Source: Candidatus Sigynarchaeota archaeon
GTDB lineage: Archaea > Asgardarchaeota > Lokiarchaeia > Sigynarchaeales > Sigynarchaeaceae
Direction: 5' to 3'
NCBI GenBank assembly: GCA_030587525.1
Contig: JAUQYW010000237.1
Coordinates: 1-7,395, forward strand
Length of the DNA: 7,395 bases
The position numbers and the translations under genes are program-made. Shown here in pieces: positions 1-6,121 of the stretch. Under the pieces are notes generated by a model. It did not search any database. It was not told the origin of the DNA and saw nothing but the letters and a program-made list of their open reading frames with translations. Position 1 is the first letter of the stretch; every line of letters starts with the position of its first letter.

Positions 1-2
1 CT

Positions 3-1886
3 ATCCTTTTACCTTCACAAAACCTCGTCAAATCAGGAACTTTTCAATCGAACATCACGGACGGATCACGTGGCATCTTCAACGTGTTCGAGTTCGACGT
101 TCACGAGATCCCGGATGGCACCTACGAGCTCGCCCTTGAAATCGGAGGTGCAGAGATACATCACGAGTGTAAATTCGAAATTTATATCGTGACAAGCGAG
201 CTCGAACAGCTGATGGACCATGTTATCAAAGTGGGGACGCGGACCCGGTCCGAGCTAGCACGTCTTGAAAAAATGCTTTCCCACCTGCAAAACGTGCCAT
301 CCAGCCTGGACACCGAGCTTTTGAGAAGATTGCTGTACTTGCGCCAGAGAATCACATGCTTTTTCGAGACCATCGACAACATGCTGCAATGGCACGTCCC
401 GCGTCCCGAAGACATTGATGTCATTTGTGCTGCAGGCACCTCGATCGTGTTTCACGCAATGAAAGACGTGCGAAAATTTCACGATGAAGTCATCGCACGA
501 TCGCTCGGGATCCCTGGCTTCACGATTCCGCGAGAATGGAACTTCGGGGAGACCGCAAGCCAGCAGTTCCTCACCCTGCTCGCGACCCTCACCTCTGACC
601 TGGGAACAGAAATACATTGGGAAGTCGTTGGCGACGTGTCGCTCGGGGGCTTGCTTGGGATCAGAGAAAAGAAAGAGCGGGATTATCTCCTTTCAATATA
701 TAGCAACGGTATTCCGGTCTTATCCGCTGGAATTATCCTTCATTCAAAAGCGTCGATCGACCGCGTGAGACAAAAAATTGGGACGGAGCAGCCGGCTTCA
801 ATGTCCGCGAAAGGGAGCATTTTCAAGAACAAGGAGGCATTGATCGTCGTCAAGGATGAAACCACGCATGGATTCAAGGCCGGAACAGGAAGGATCATTG
901 TCGACACGATGGAAATAAGCATCAGCGCGACGAGCAGCGAAGGCATAAAAAAGGTGGCAGGCTGCATTCTCGATGGACGGCTCATCGATATGCACGCCGT
1001 GAATGCTCTCGCAGAGATCACGCTCGACACCGGATCATCGGATCTCGGTCTCTTGCAAGAGCTGGAAGCCACGTCCAAGGACCTATCATTCGACCAGTAT
1101 ACCCGTTCGGTTGCAGCGCAGCTCGAAAACGGATCGATGTCGTGGGCCGTGGCAGACTTTCACTCGCATTCCGCTGCGTCGGATGGCGTCTTTAAGCCTC
1201 AAGACGTGGCCATATTTGCTGCTTGCGCCGGCATCGACATTTATGGCTTGTCCGATCATCACTCGATCGCGCCGTCCATGTTCCTCGCCAATCTCGCTCA
1301 CCAGAAGCATTGGCGACTTGCCATCATTCCCGGGTGCCAGGAAGTAACGCATATCTATTTCCATGCGATTTCGCTTGGCGCAACGGCAACCGTGATCGAG
1401 TCCGTTCCCGTGGACAAGATTCCAAATGAAGTGCAAAAGACAGGAGCGTTCTTGAACTTTGCTCACACGAGGCTGCCCCATCCATGGCCAACGCAGCAAA
1501 TGGCCTTGGGAAGCGCTTCGAGCTTTCAATCCTTCGATTTCTCCGAACGCATCATCCACGACAACTGGACCGCATGGAATAATGACGCAAGGATCCCCGT
1601 TCTCACGGAATCAACCGGCACGGACATTGGAACGTTCGGTAGCCGGAGCAGGACGATCGCCTTTTTTCCGAGTAAATCCAGAGATACATTGCTTGACAGC
1701 GATGACTTACCCCGCCTTCTCGTGGAAGCTTTGAAACATGACGAATGCATCGCGCTGGCGGGTCAAGTGTTATTTGGAAAGTTGAAAAATATCATCCTTG
1801 CCCAAGCCATCATTCGTGCTAAAAAAGGACCTATAAAGGAAAAATACGAGAAGAAGAAACTCGCGAAATTCTTGTCATTGATTTAA
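3..1886 (+). CDS. PHP-domain metallohydrolase, CehA/McbA-like, 5'-truncated
   Basis: This gene probably encodes a metal-dependent hydrolase whose substrate cannot be read from the sequence. The frame is open to the left edge. A GTG at 84 could start it, but the codons before it continue a beta-sandwich-like stretch that runs on into FEFDVHEIPDGTYELAL, and no ribosome binding site precedes 84. I therefore call it 5'-partial. Residues below are numbered from the codon at 84. A beta-rich N-terminal piece (to about 35) is followed by a helical, probably coiled-coil region (about 38-110) and about 240 residues I do not recognise. The PHP domain spans about 355-565: DFHSHS (H360, H362), SDHH (D391, H392), E420 in CQEVT, H427 in FHAISLG, H461 in FAHT, then TGTDIG (D514). 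The last motif is normally DxH, and here the His is Gly516. I see no membrane helix. The end at TAA 1884-1886 faces the radical SAM gene. Confidence 0.85.
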   Translation: MLLPSQNLVKSGTFQSNITDGSRGIFNVFEFDVHEIPDGTYELALEIGGAEIHHECKFEIYIVTSELEQLMDHVIKVGTRTRSELARLEKMLSHLQNVPSSLDTELLRRLLYLRQRITCFFETIDNMLQWHVPRPEDIDVICAAGTSIVFHAMKDVRKFHDEVIARSLGIPGFTIPREWNFGETASQQFLTLLATLTSDLGTEIHWEVVGDVSLGGLLGIREKKERDYLLSIYSNGIPVLSAGIILHSKASIDRVRQKIGTEQPASMSAKGSIFKNKEALIVVKDETTHGFKAGTGRIIVDTMEISISATSSEGIKKVAGCILDGRLIDMHAVNALAEITLDTGSSDLGLLQELEATSKDLSFDQYTRSVAAQLENGSMSWAVADFHSHSAASDGVFKPQDVAIFAACAGIDIYGLSDHHSIAPSMFLANLAHQKHWRLAIIPGCQEVTHIYFHAISLGATATVIESVPVDKIPNEVQKTGAFLNFAHTRLPHPWPTQQMALGSASSFQSFDFSERIIHDNWTAWNNDARIPVLTESTGTDIGTFGSRSRTIAFFPSKSRDTLLDSDDLPRLLVEALKHDECIALAGQVLFGKLKNIILAQAIIRAKKGPIKEKYEKKKLAKFLSLI

Positions 1887-1905
1887 TTGCATTATTGGTG
1901 CTTGT

Positions 1906-3045
1906 TCACGTGTTGGTACGATGGGCGCCAACTTTTTTCATCAGCATTGCAACTTCGTCTGGATGGGCAAACAACGCGCACGGCGTGCCACCCGTCTCCA
2001 GGATGTGCTCGCTTTCGCGGATCTGCTGGAATAGCGGACTTTCTAATCCTGCCCGCAAACTGACTAAGGTCAGGTTATGCGTGGTAATATTGGATACCGG
2101 GCACGGCGTGAGATCGCCACTTGGCGTCACGTGTGCAAACCCTCGTCCCGCGGAAACGCAGCCACCGAGCAATTCCTCGTCACCAGGCGAGTGAATGATG
2201 TATATCGGTTTCGTCGCCCGATAGTCGAGCATTTTAGCGCGGAAATCGGCGCGCTCAGTGTTGCTTAAGACGTTTAACTCCCCGGGAACGTGATCCGCAG
2301 GTATATATTCAATGAAGAAGCCGAGATGTATGCCATCCGCAAGGAGCGCGTCGATCGACGAGCTGTTCATCCAATACTTGTAATTGTTGCGGGTAATCGT
2401 GACCGAGATTCCGCTGAGCACATTCAATCCATGTAAACGCTTGATCGTGTTGATGATTTTCTCGTACACCCCCGCTCCTCTTCGCTGGTCGGTAACATCT
2501 TGATTTCCTTCAATGCTGACGATCACGACTACATTTGGCAATCGTCGGAAGCGGGAAAAATCCTCTTCTTTCAAGGCTGTTCCGTTCGTGAAAATGATGA
2601 ATATTCGATCCGGGAATTCCGCGCACATGTTGAGCAATCGAGGAAAAAGGAACGGCTCCCCGCCAGCGAGAATGAAGCCGAAAACACCGAGATCACGGGC
2701 TTGCTGAATTACATGATGCCATTGCTCGAAATCGAGATTTTTCCCGTGGCAGTCGTTTCCGGATTCTCGTGAACGCACGGTTCCAACCGCCGTGGCATAG
2801 CAGCCGATGCATTTCAAGTTGCAAGAAGCGGTGATGCTAAGGATGAGAAACGGCGGCACCACCAATCCATCACGACTTTCTCTTTGACGAATTTGCTCCG
2901 ATTTCGTGTAAGCGTGCGCCAACCTTCCATACGCGAGGAATTTCGAGGGGTGGCGCATAGCGAACGGGAGGAAAACCCTTGCTAGGTTCGGATCCAGCGC
3001 GTGGAGGAGGGTTTTAAGGTTGCCGTGTTGCTGGGCTTGTTGCAT
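1906..3045 (-). CDS. Radical SAM protein with SPASM-like C-terminus
   Basis: The 379-aa product has the radical SAM cluster motif CNLKCIGC (C75, C79, C82), which binds a 4Fe-4S cluster that cleaves S-adenosylmethionine. GGEP at 128-131 helps bind SAM. The first 60 residues form a helical N-terminal segment, followed by VPPFLILSIT leading into the cluster. The C-terminus carries spaced cysteines, C296 (GGCVSAG), C315 (GDLTPCP) and C356 (GTPCALF), which fits a reduced SPASM/twitch domain with one auxiliary Fe-S cluster. Such proteins modify peptides, proteins or cofactors; the substrate here is unknown and no obvious precursor peptide lies nearby. The ATG at 3043-3045 is backed by GTGAT five bases upstream. 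The gene lies 84 nt after the 7-TM gene on the same strand and converges with the PHP gene. Confidence 0.9.
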   Translation of the reverse strand: MQQAQQHGNLKTLLHALDPNLARVFLPFAMRHPSKFLAYGRLAHAYTKSEQIRQRESRDGLVVPPFLILSITASCNLKCIGCYATAVGTVRSRESGNDCHGKNLDFEQWHHVIQQARDLGVFGFILAGGEPFLFPRLLNMCAEFPDRIFIIFTNGTALKEEDFSRFRRLPNVVVIVSIEGNQDVTDQRRGAGVYEKIINTIKRLHGLNVLSGISVTITRNNYKYWMNSSSIDALLADGIHLGFFIEYIPADHVPGELNVLSNTERADFRAKMLDYRATKPIYIIHSPGDEELLGGCVSAGRGFAHVTPSGDLTPCPVSNITTHNLTLVSLRAGLESPLFQQIRESEHILETGGTPCALFAHPDEVAMLMKKVGAHRTNT

Positions 3046-3050
3046 CGTCT

Positions 3051-3055
3051 ATCAC
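3051..3055 (-). promoter_or_regulatory. Ribosome binding site GTGAT of the radical SAM gene
   Basis: GTGAT, complementary to the ATCAC of the 16S rRNA tail, stands five bases before the ATG at 3045 and supports that start. Confidence 0.5.
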
Positions 3056-3061
3056 GATTCT

Positions 3062-3084
3062 CAAAAAAGACATAACACTAAAAA
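3062..3084 (-). terminator. Two short T tracts between the 7-TM and radical SAM genes
   Basis: The - strand has T5 at 3084-3080 and T6 at 3067-3062, 46-68 nt after the 7-TM stop. They may end the operon transcript. CTTTTTA (about 3086-3080) could also act as a poor TATA box for the radical SAM gene, since it lies about 40 nt before its ATG. The two readings cannot be separated by eye. Confidence 0.35.
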
Positions 3085-3129
3085 GATTGGTATCCCGATT
3101 CTTGGCATAAACGCATCAACAATACACGT

Positions 3130-3912
3130 TCAGTAATAACCACGTGAAAGGAAGTAACTCAGAGCCAGGAGAGACAGCCAGCCAATAATGGAATATATCG
3201 TGACATGGTCGGAAAACGCATCTATTGTGAAGAGGACGATTGACGCCAGACCGAAGAATGTGCCGATGCCGATTGCCTTGAACTTTTTCCGGTATTCGGT
3301 GTTTTGCGTCCGATGCACTAGCGTGAACGCCCTAACAAGGATGAGCACGAAAATGAATGCGCTGGCAATCACATGCACGATTATCAGTGTTAGGTACATG
3401 TTGTTTCCTGCCAACTTCAACGTGAAACTCGACATCGTTGCAGTAATATCAATAAGAACGTAAATCATCAAGCAAACGCGGCGCTTCATCTCGCTTTCGA
3501 TCGATGCATACAGCACGTGAAGCACGAACCAAAAATAAAATCCATTCCCGATTGCCGTGAGCACGGCAGAGATCGCAATTCCCAAATACGCATTTTCGTA
3601 TGGAACATACCGCCAGCCAAGCAAAATATCGAAACTCGCAAATAACGCGCAACACGAGTATAGCACGAGCATGATGATCATGTTCCGGCGAACGATCAGC
3701 GGATCTGCTGGATTTTCACGCCGCTTTCTTGCATATTTCAAGGACATAGCGATGGTTAAAGCAATGCCAAATCCCGTGACAGCAAGCTTGATGATGGGGC
3801 TCAGCACAGCGCCGATCTCGTCAGGAATCTCGCCGACGATTGCATCGAGCATGAACATGATCAGTGAATATTCCCCGCGCACCTTAATAAAAATAGTCGT
3901 CTCCGATGCCAT
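3130..3912 (-). CDS. Seven-helix integral membrane protein, function unknown
   Basis: I do not recognise a family. The 260-aa product has seven clear hydrophobic segments at about residues 36-59, 77-99, 109-134, 146-166, 172-196, 212-231 and 237-255. Basic loops (KYARKRRENP at 59-68, EMKRR at 141-145, EYRKKFK around 206-212) suggest an outside N-terminus and inside C-terminus by the positive-inside rule. No kinase, HAMP or other soluble signalling domain is attached, and I see no retinal-type lysine motif in the last helix, so I do not call it a rhodopsin or a receptor. It begins 15 nt after the acyltransferase stop and is probably co-transcribed with it. No Shine-Dalgarno motif precedes the ATG at 3910-3912; an ATG at residue 19 or 21 is possible and would still keep all seven helices. 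Confidence 0.85.
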   Translation of the reverse strand: MASETTIFIKVRGEYSLIMFMLDAIVGEIPDEIGAVLSPIIKLAVTGFGIALTIAMSLKYARKRRENPADPLIVRRNMIIMLVLYSCCALFASFDILLGWRYVPYENAYLGIAISAVLTAIGNGFYFWFVLHVLYASIESEMKRRVCLMIYVLIDITATMSSFTLKLAGNNMYLTLIIVHVIASAFIFVLILVRAFTLVHRTQNTEYRKKFKAIGIGTFFGLASIVLFTIDAFSDHVTIYSIIGWLSLLALSYFLSRGYY

Positions 3913-3927
3913 GGGTCAAGCCGTGCT

Positions 3928-5250
3928 TCATAACTCAACCGTTCTTCTTTTAACAGCCTTCTTCTGAAATAATTTGACATATTGCACAAGGAGCCATTCT
4001 AGGGAAGCGATCCCGTGAGCACGTCTATCCCACGGCTTTACCAGAACCAAGATCAATGCAATGATTCCCGAAACGAGTATGACAAAGGTATACAAGGGCA
4101 ATTTTATAGGTATCAAGGCAAGCAAGTGACCGTAAACAAAGATTGAAAAGGAATATTTTCCAAGCAATATAATCGTATCCTTGCCTACTAAGTGGTATCC
4201 TTTCACATCAATCAAATATCTAGTCAACCCGAAAGCGATGAGTAAAATCCCCATGTTAATCACGAGATAATTTGGAACGTGCCTGACGATGATCAGTGGA
4301 AGACCGCTTAACGTATAAAACCGAAAAGGATCGTCATTCACGAAGAAATCGTATTCCCACCCGCTCATGCCGACGCCACGCGTCAATATAAACCCACCCG
4401 CTGCTAAGGCAAGCAGCACCAAAACGCAACCAATGAGTGCGAACCGTCTTGAATCGTTCCCCTTATCTCGAGCATTATTTTTCGTGATCGATGAATTCAC
4501 GAAGCGTGTCGAATACCCTTCGAAGATAATGGAAGCCAGCACTGCCACAATGAGCCAGGACACGGTCGGCGCCATAGCATCCATGTAGAAGAGCAAATAA
4601 TATACGATATGCGCTGGCGTGACGAGAAGGGTCGCTGTAACGGGAAGAGCACCGCTCCCATCATAGCCGATCTGGGTAAGACATGATAAGAGTAAGACAG
4701 GATATGCAATGACGAGCCCGAAGAATAATAAGATTCTATGATTGTTCGAAATCTTGACAAGTCCATAGGTGAAGATCTGTGCCAATCCCACGACGGTGAT
4801 CATGTTGGCCCCAAACACGTGCCATATCCCAAACGCATTTCCACTGGTAACTTCGATTACGAGGTTCAAGCATTCGCCGACAATGAGAAGGAAAGTCGAT
4901 TTTATGAACGCGTTCTTGAACATCCCTCGCGTGTTGCCCGTCAATTCACGCTTCTTGATCGAGATCATGGTACCCAGCATTGTAAAGGCGATGAATAAAC
5001 CGGGCCCGGTCCAATCCATCACGAAAGCCGCTAGCGCAGCAATACTCCTCCAGGTTCCGTTTTCCCAGTACATTATCGCGTGCCCGATGGTGAACCAGAT
5101 AACGGCGATTCCTTTCAAGTAATCAATTGCGGTTATGCGACTGCCTTCGTCAGCCCTAGAATTCTGCTTTTTTTCGCCGTATTCGGCATTATTGGGCATT
5201 TCTGTAGTAGATTGATTGGATGTCATAGTATAATTTTCATTAAGTTTCAA
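3928..5250 (-). CDS. Polytopic membrane acyltransferase, DUF1624/DUF418 (HGSNAT-like) type
   Basis: A membrane protein of about ten or eleven helices that probably moves an acyl group, often acetyl, onto a glycan or lipid. After about 38 polar residues comes RITAIDYLKGIAVIWFTIGH, the typical first-helix motif of these families, with D43, K46 and H57. Further hydrophobic segments lie near 68-97, 112-134, 141-165, 172-191, 203-222, 226-244, 269-290, 316-343, 359-380 and 384-404. LGKYSFSIFVYGH (H375) resembles the late helix of acyltransferases, and GIASLEWLLVQYV (413-425) resembles the GPLEW end of DUF418 proteins. The general acyltransferase call is firm; the subfamily is not. The longest frame begins at TTG 5248-5250; an ATG at 5224-5226 is equally possible, and neither has a clear ribosome binding site. 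The gene follows the 89-aa gene by 6 nt, so translational coupling is likely. Confidence 0.85.
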   Translation of the reverse strand: MKLNENYTMTSNQSTTEMPNNAEYGEKKQNSRADEGSRITAIDYLKGIAVIWFTIGHAIMYWENGTWRSIAALAAFVMDWTGPGLFIAFTMLGTMISIKKRELTGNTRGMFKNAFIKSTFLLIVGECLNLVIEVTSGNAFGIWHVFGANMITVVGLAQIFTYGLVKISNNHRILLFFGLVIAYPVLLLSCLTQIGYDGSGALPVTATLLVTPAHIVYYLLFYMDAMAPTVSWLIVAVLASIIFEGYSTRFVNSSITKNNARDKGNDSRRFALIGCVLVLLALAAGGFILTRGVGMSGWEYDFFVNDDPFRFYTLSGLPLIIVRHVPNYLVINMGILLIAFGLTRYLIDVKGYHLVGKDTIILLGKYSFSIFVYGHLLALIPIKLPLYTFVILVSGIIALILVLVKPWDRRAHGIASLEWLLVQYVKLFQKKAVKRRTVEL

Positions 5251-5256
5251 CCTTAT

Positions 5257-5526
5257 CTAAGCCTTCTCGTGTTTATCTTTCTTGCCAACCTTTAGCACGT
5301 TTTTTATTGCATCCATGCCAATAAAACTTGATTTCCAAGTTTCAGTCTCGTTCTTGATGTGACGATCAAGTTCCTCAAGCCCGGCATCGACTTGCTCATC
5401 GTCATAATTGATATCGATTTCATCCAGGATCAGTTCGATTTCCGTGTTTTTACGAGAAATATCCGAAATGATTGTGGGAACCATAAGCCCCGGGGGGTTC
5501 ATCTGGCGCGAGTAGTTATATTTCAT
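5257..5526 (-). CDS. Small acidic protein with retropepsin-like first strands but no DTG
   Basis: An 89-aa protein of unknown function. Its ATG overlaps the stop of the preceding DUF5678-like gene by 4 nt (ATGA), and GAGGT lies six bases upstream, so the gene is very likely real. Residues 1-35 (MKYNYSRQMNPPGLMVP, then a strand ending LILD) look like the opening of the retropepsin-like proteases that, from memory, often sit beside DUF5678 genes. The catalytic DTG/DSG is absent: the chain reads LILDEIDI, with D35 where the catalytic Asp would be. The rest is unlike a protease: an acidic stretch (about 28-60) and a Lys-rich tail. At 89 residues it is also shorter than the usual fold of about 110-130. 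I found no frameshifted remainder. It may be a degenerate or repurposed partner, or an unrelated small protein. Confidence 0.75.
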   Translation of the reverse strand: MKYNYSRQMNPPGLMVPTIISDISRKNTEIELILDEIDINYDDEQVDAGLEELDRHIKNETETWKSSFIGMDAIKNVLKVGKKDKHEKA

Positions 5527-5816
5527 CCAACGACCTCGAACGAAGGAAGATCGACCCGGTCTTCTTCCACGGTAACTTTTTTGACAAGGATGACTTGATC
5601 CGGGAATTGAGATTGCACTTTTTCGGCTAGATCCAGCTCGTCATCGCCGGTCTCTAGGATCACCCCGTTTTTCATAGCGATGAATTTTTCCCGATATCGT
5701 GGATCTTGAAGTAACTCTTGCTTCATCTTCGCGAAACGTTTCAATTCCATTTTCAAGATCTTCAGATTGTCCTTTAATTTCGGCCGCAGAAGATTCTCCG
5801 ATTTCACGGGATGCAT
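5523..5816 (-). CDS. DUF5678-like small protein
   Basis: A 97-aa product of unknown biochemical role. A helical N-terminal half (residues 10-37, rich in Lys and Leu) leads to a compact alpha/beta region, about 38-84, with YREKFIAMKNGVILETGDDE, then FPDQVILVKKVTVEE. This matches my memory of DUF5678: a strand with GK/AMKNG, a turn with TGDD, a helix, and a strand ending in IxVxKV. An ATG at 5820-5822 would add two residues, but GGTGA touches that ATG directly and stands six bases before the ATG at 5814-5816, so I choose the latter. The protein is the first of the tight cluster, overlaps the next gene by 4 nt, and has a TATA-like box about 37 nt upstream. DUF5678 genes are often paired with a retropepsin-like gene; the neighbour here only partly fits. 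Confidence 0.8.
   Translation of the reverse strand: MHPVKSENLLRPKLKDNLKILKMELKRFAKMKQELLQDPRYREKFIAMKNGVILETGDDELDLAEKVQSQFPDQVILVKKVTVEEDRVDLPSFEVVG
5533..5537 (-). promoter_or_regulatory. Ribosome binding site GAGGT of the 89-aa gene
   Basis: GAGGT lies six bases before the ATG at 5526, inside the end of the DUF5678-like gene. Together with the ATGA overlap it supports translation of the small protein. Confidence 0.6.
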
Positions 5817-5822
5817 TTCCAT

Positions 5823-5827
5823 TCACC
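5823..5827 (-). promoter_or_regulatory. Ribosome binding site GGTGA that decides the DUF5678 start
   Basis: GGTGA pairs with the 3' end of archaeal 16S rRNA. It touches the ATG at 5822, too close to use, and lies six bases before the ATG at 5816, the normal spacing. This favours the 97-residue form. Confidence 0.65.
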
Positions 5828-5849
5828 AAGTCAAATGACCGACTTCATC

Positions 5850-5857
5850 TAAATAAA
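5850..5857 (-). promoter_or_regulatory. TATA-like box for the DUF5678 operon
   Basis: TTTATTTA on the - strand. With the usual 25-nt spacing, transcription would start near 5827, leaving a leader of about ten bases that just includes the GGTGA ribosome binding site. The spacing fits well, but the box is only a moderate match. Confidence 0.45.
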
Positions 5858-5949
5858 CGCAACGATGAAAGTGGTTGTTCTCCAGTCGATGCTTTATCCA
5901 TCGAGCATTCTAAGATCTTTTGACTAGGCTAATCTGTATTTTTATCGAG

Positions 5950-5966
5950 AAAAAGAAAGGGAAAAA
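5950..5966 (-). terminator. T-rich tract after the hairpin pair
   Basis: On the - strand TTTTTCCCTTTCTTTTT begins 9 nt after the second hairpin. Hairpin plus T-rich tract resembles an intrinsic terminator, either for the surface-protein transcript or for a small RNA. The C interruptions weaken it. Confidence 0.4.
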
Positions 5967-5975
5967 CACAAGGCT

Positions 5976-6011
5976 TGGCAGCGCAGTTGTCGTGAACCAG
6001 CCGCGCTGCCA
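5976..6011. repeat. Perfect 9-bp inverted repeat, 18-nt loop
   Basis: The arms TGGCAGCGC (5976-5984) and GCGCTGCCA (6003-6011) pair exactly. It sits two bases from the neighbouring hairpin. The long loop includes CGTG (5991-5994), which is complementary to CACG in the other loop (6023-6026), so a weak loop-loop contact is possible. Confidence 0.8.
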
Positions 6012-6013
6012 CG

Positions 6014-6037
6014 AATCGCGCGCACGGACGCGCGATT
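6014..6037. repeat. Perfect 9-bp inverted repeat, 6-nt loop
   Basis: The arms AATCGCGCG (6014-6022) and CGCGCGATT (6029-6037) are exact reverse complements around the loop CACGGA. The short loop and mostly G-C stem make this a stable hairpin in RNA from either strand. Confidence 0.85.
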
Positions 6038-6069
6038 GTAAATGCACTGATCACTTCAAGTTATCAATG

Positions 6070-6077
6070 AAAAAAAA
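6070..6077 (-). terminator. Oligo-T terminator after the surface-protein gene
   Basis: Eight consecutive T on the - strand, about 45 nt after the TAA of the surface-protein gene. Archaeal RNA polymerase commonly stops at such runs without needing a hairpin. Confidence 0.5.
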
Positions 6078-6080
6078 GAC

Positions 6081-6088
6081 ATATAAAA
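6081..6088 (-). promoter_or_regulatory. TATA-like box facing the hairpin region
   Basis: TTTTATAT on the - strand is the best archaeal TATA match in the spacer. A start about 25 nt downstream would fall near 6060, just before the hairpin pair. No clear purine-rich BRE precedes it, and AT-rich spacer DNA gives chance matches. Confidence 0.35.
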
Positions 6089-6121
6089 TTAAAAGAAGGT
6101 AATGTGTAACGTTTTTAGTAA

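Larger units (their letters stand above)
5950..6060 (-). ncRNA. Candidate structured RNA with two GC-rich hairpins
   Basis: Reading the - strand, a TATA-like box (6081-6088) is followed by a predicted start near 6060, a 9-bp hairpin (6037-6014), a second 9-bp hairpin (6011-5976), then T-rich DNA (5966-5950). That order is what a small RNA gene of about 110 nt would show. The GC-rich stems stand out against AT-rich flanks. It could instead be the 5' leader of the DUF5678 operon or a terminator of the surface-protein gene. I see no tRNA, C/D-box or clear H/ACA signature. The ends are guesses. Confidence 0.3.

Noticed and set aside
84..86. GTG as the true start of the PHP gene
   Set aside because: The frame is open upstream to the window edge, the upstream codons read as a natural continuation of the beta-rich segment, and no ribosome binding site precedes it. 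Not fully excluded.
1086..1559. 157-codon open frame on the - strand
   Set aside because: It is opposite the PHP domain, whose ordered metal motifs prove the + strand frame; the antisense product shows no domain.
2500..2772. 90-codon open frame on the + strand
   Set aside because: It is antisense to the radical SAM core, with no ribosome binding site and no recognisable features.
3130..3912. Microbial rhodopsin or 7-TM sensor kinase
   Set aside because: Seven helices are present, but there is no retinal-binding lysine in the last helix and no kinase or signalling domain.
5257..5430. Frameshifted remains of a full retropepsin gene
   Set aside because: No other frame here gives a DTG/DSG motif or a long continuation, and only about 55 codons fit before the acyltransferase gene.
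5976..6037. tRNA or C/D-box RNA
   Set aside because: There is no cloverleaf, no T-loop GGTTCGAAT-like box, and no paired RTGATGA/CTGA boxes in either direction. Only two simple hairpins are seen.
5920..6102. 60-codon + strand frame in the spacer
   Set aside because: It runs through both hairpins, is very Lys/Arg-rich and has no ribosome binding site. The hairpins explain the region better.
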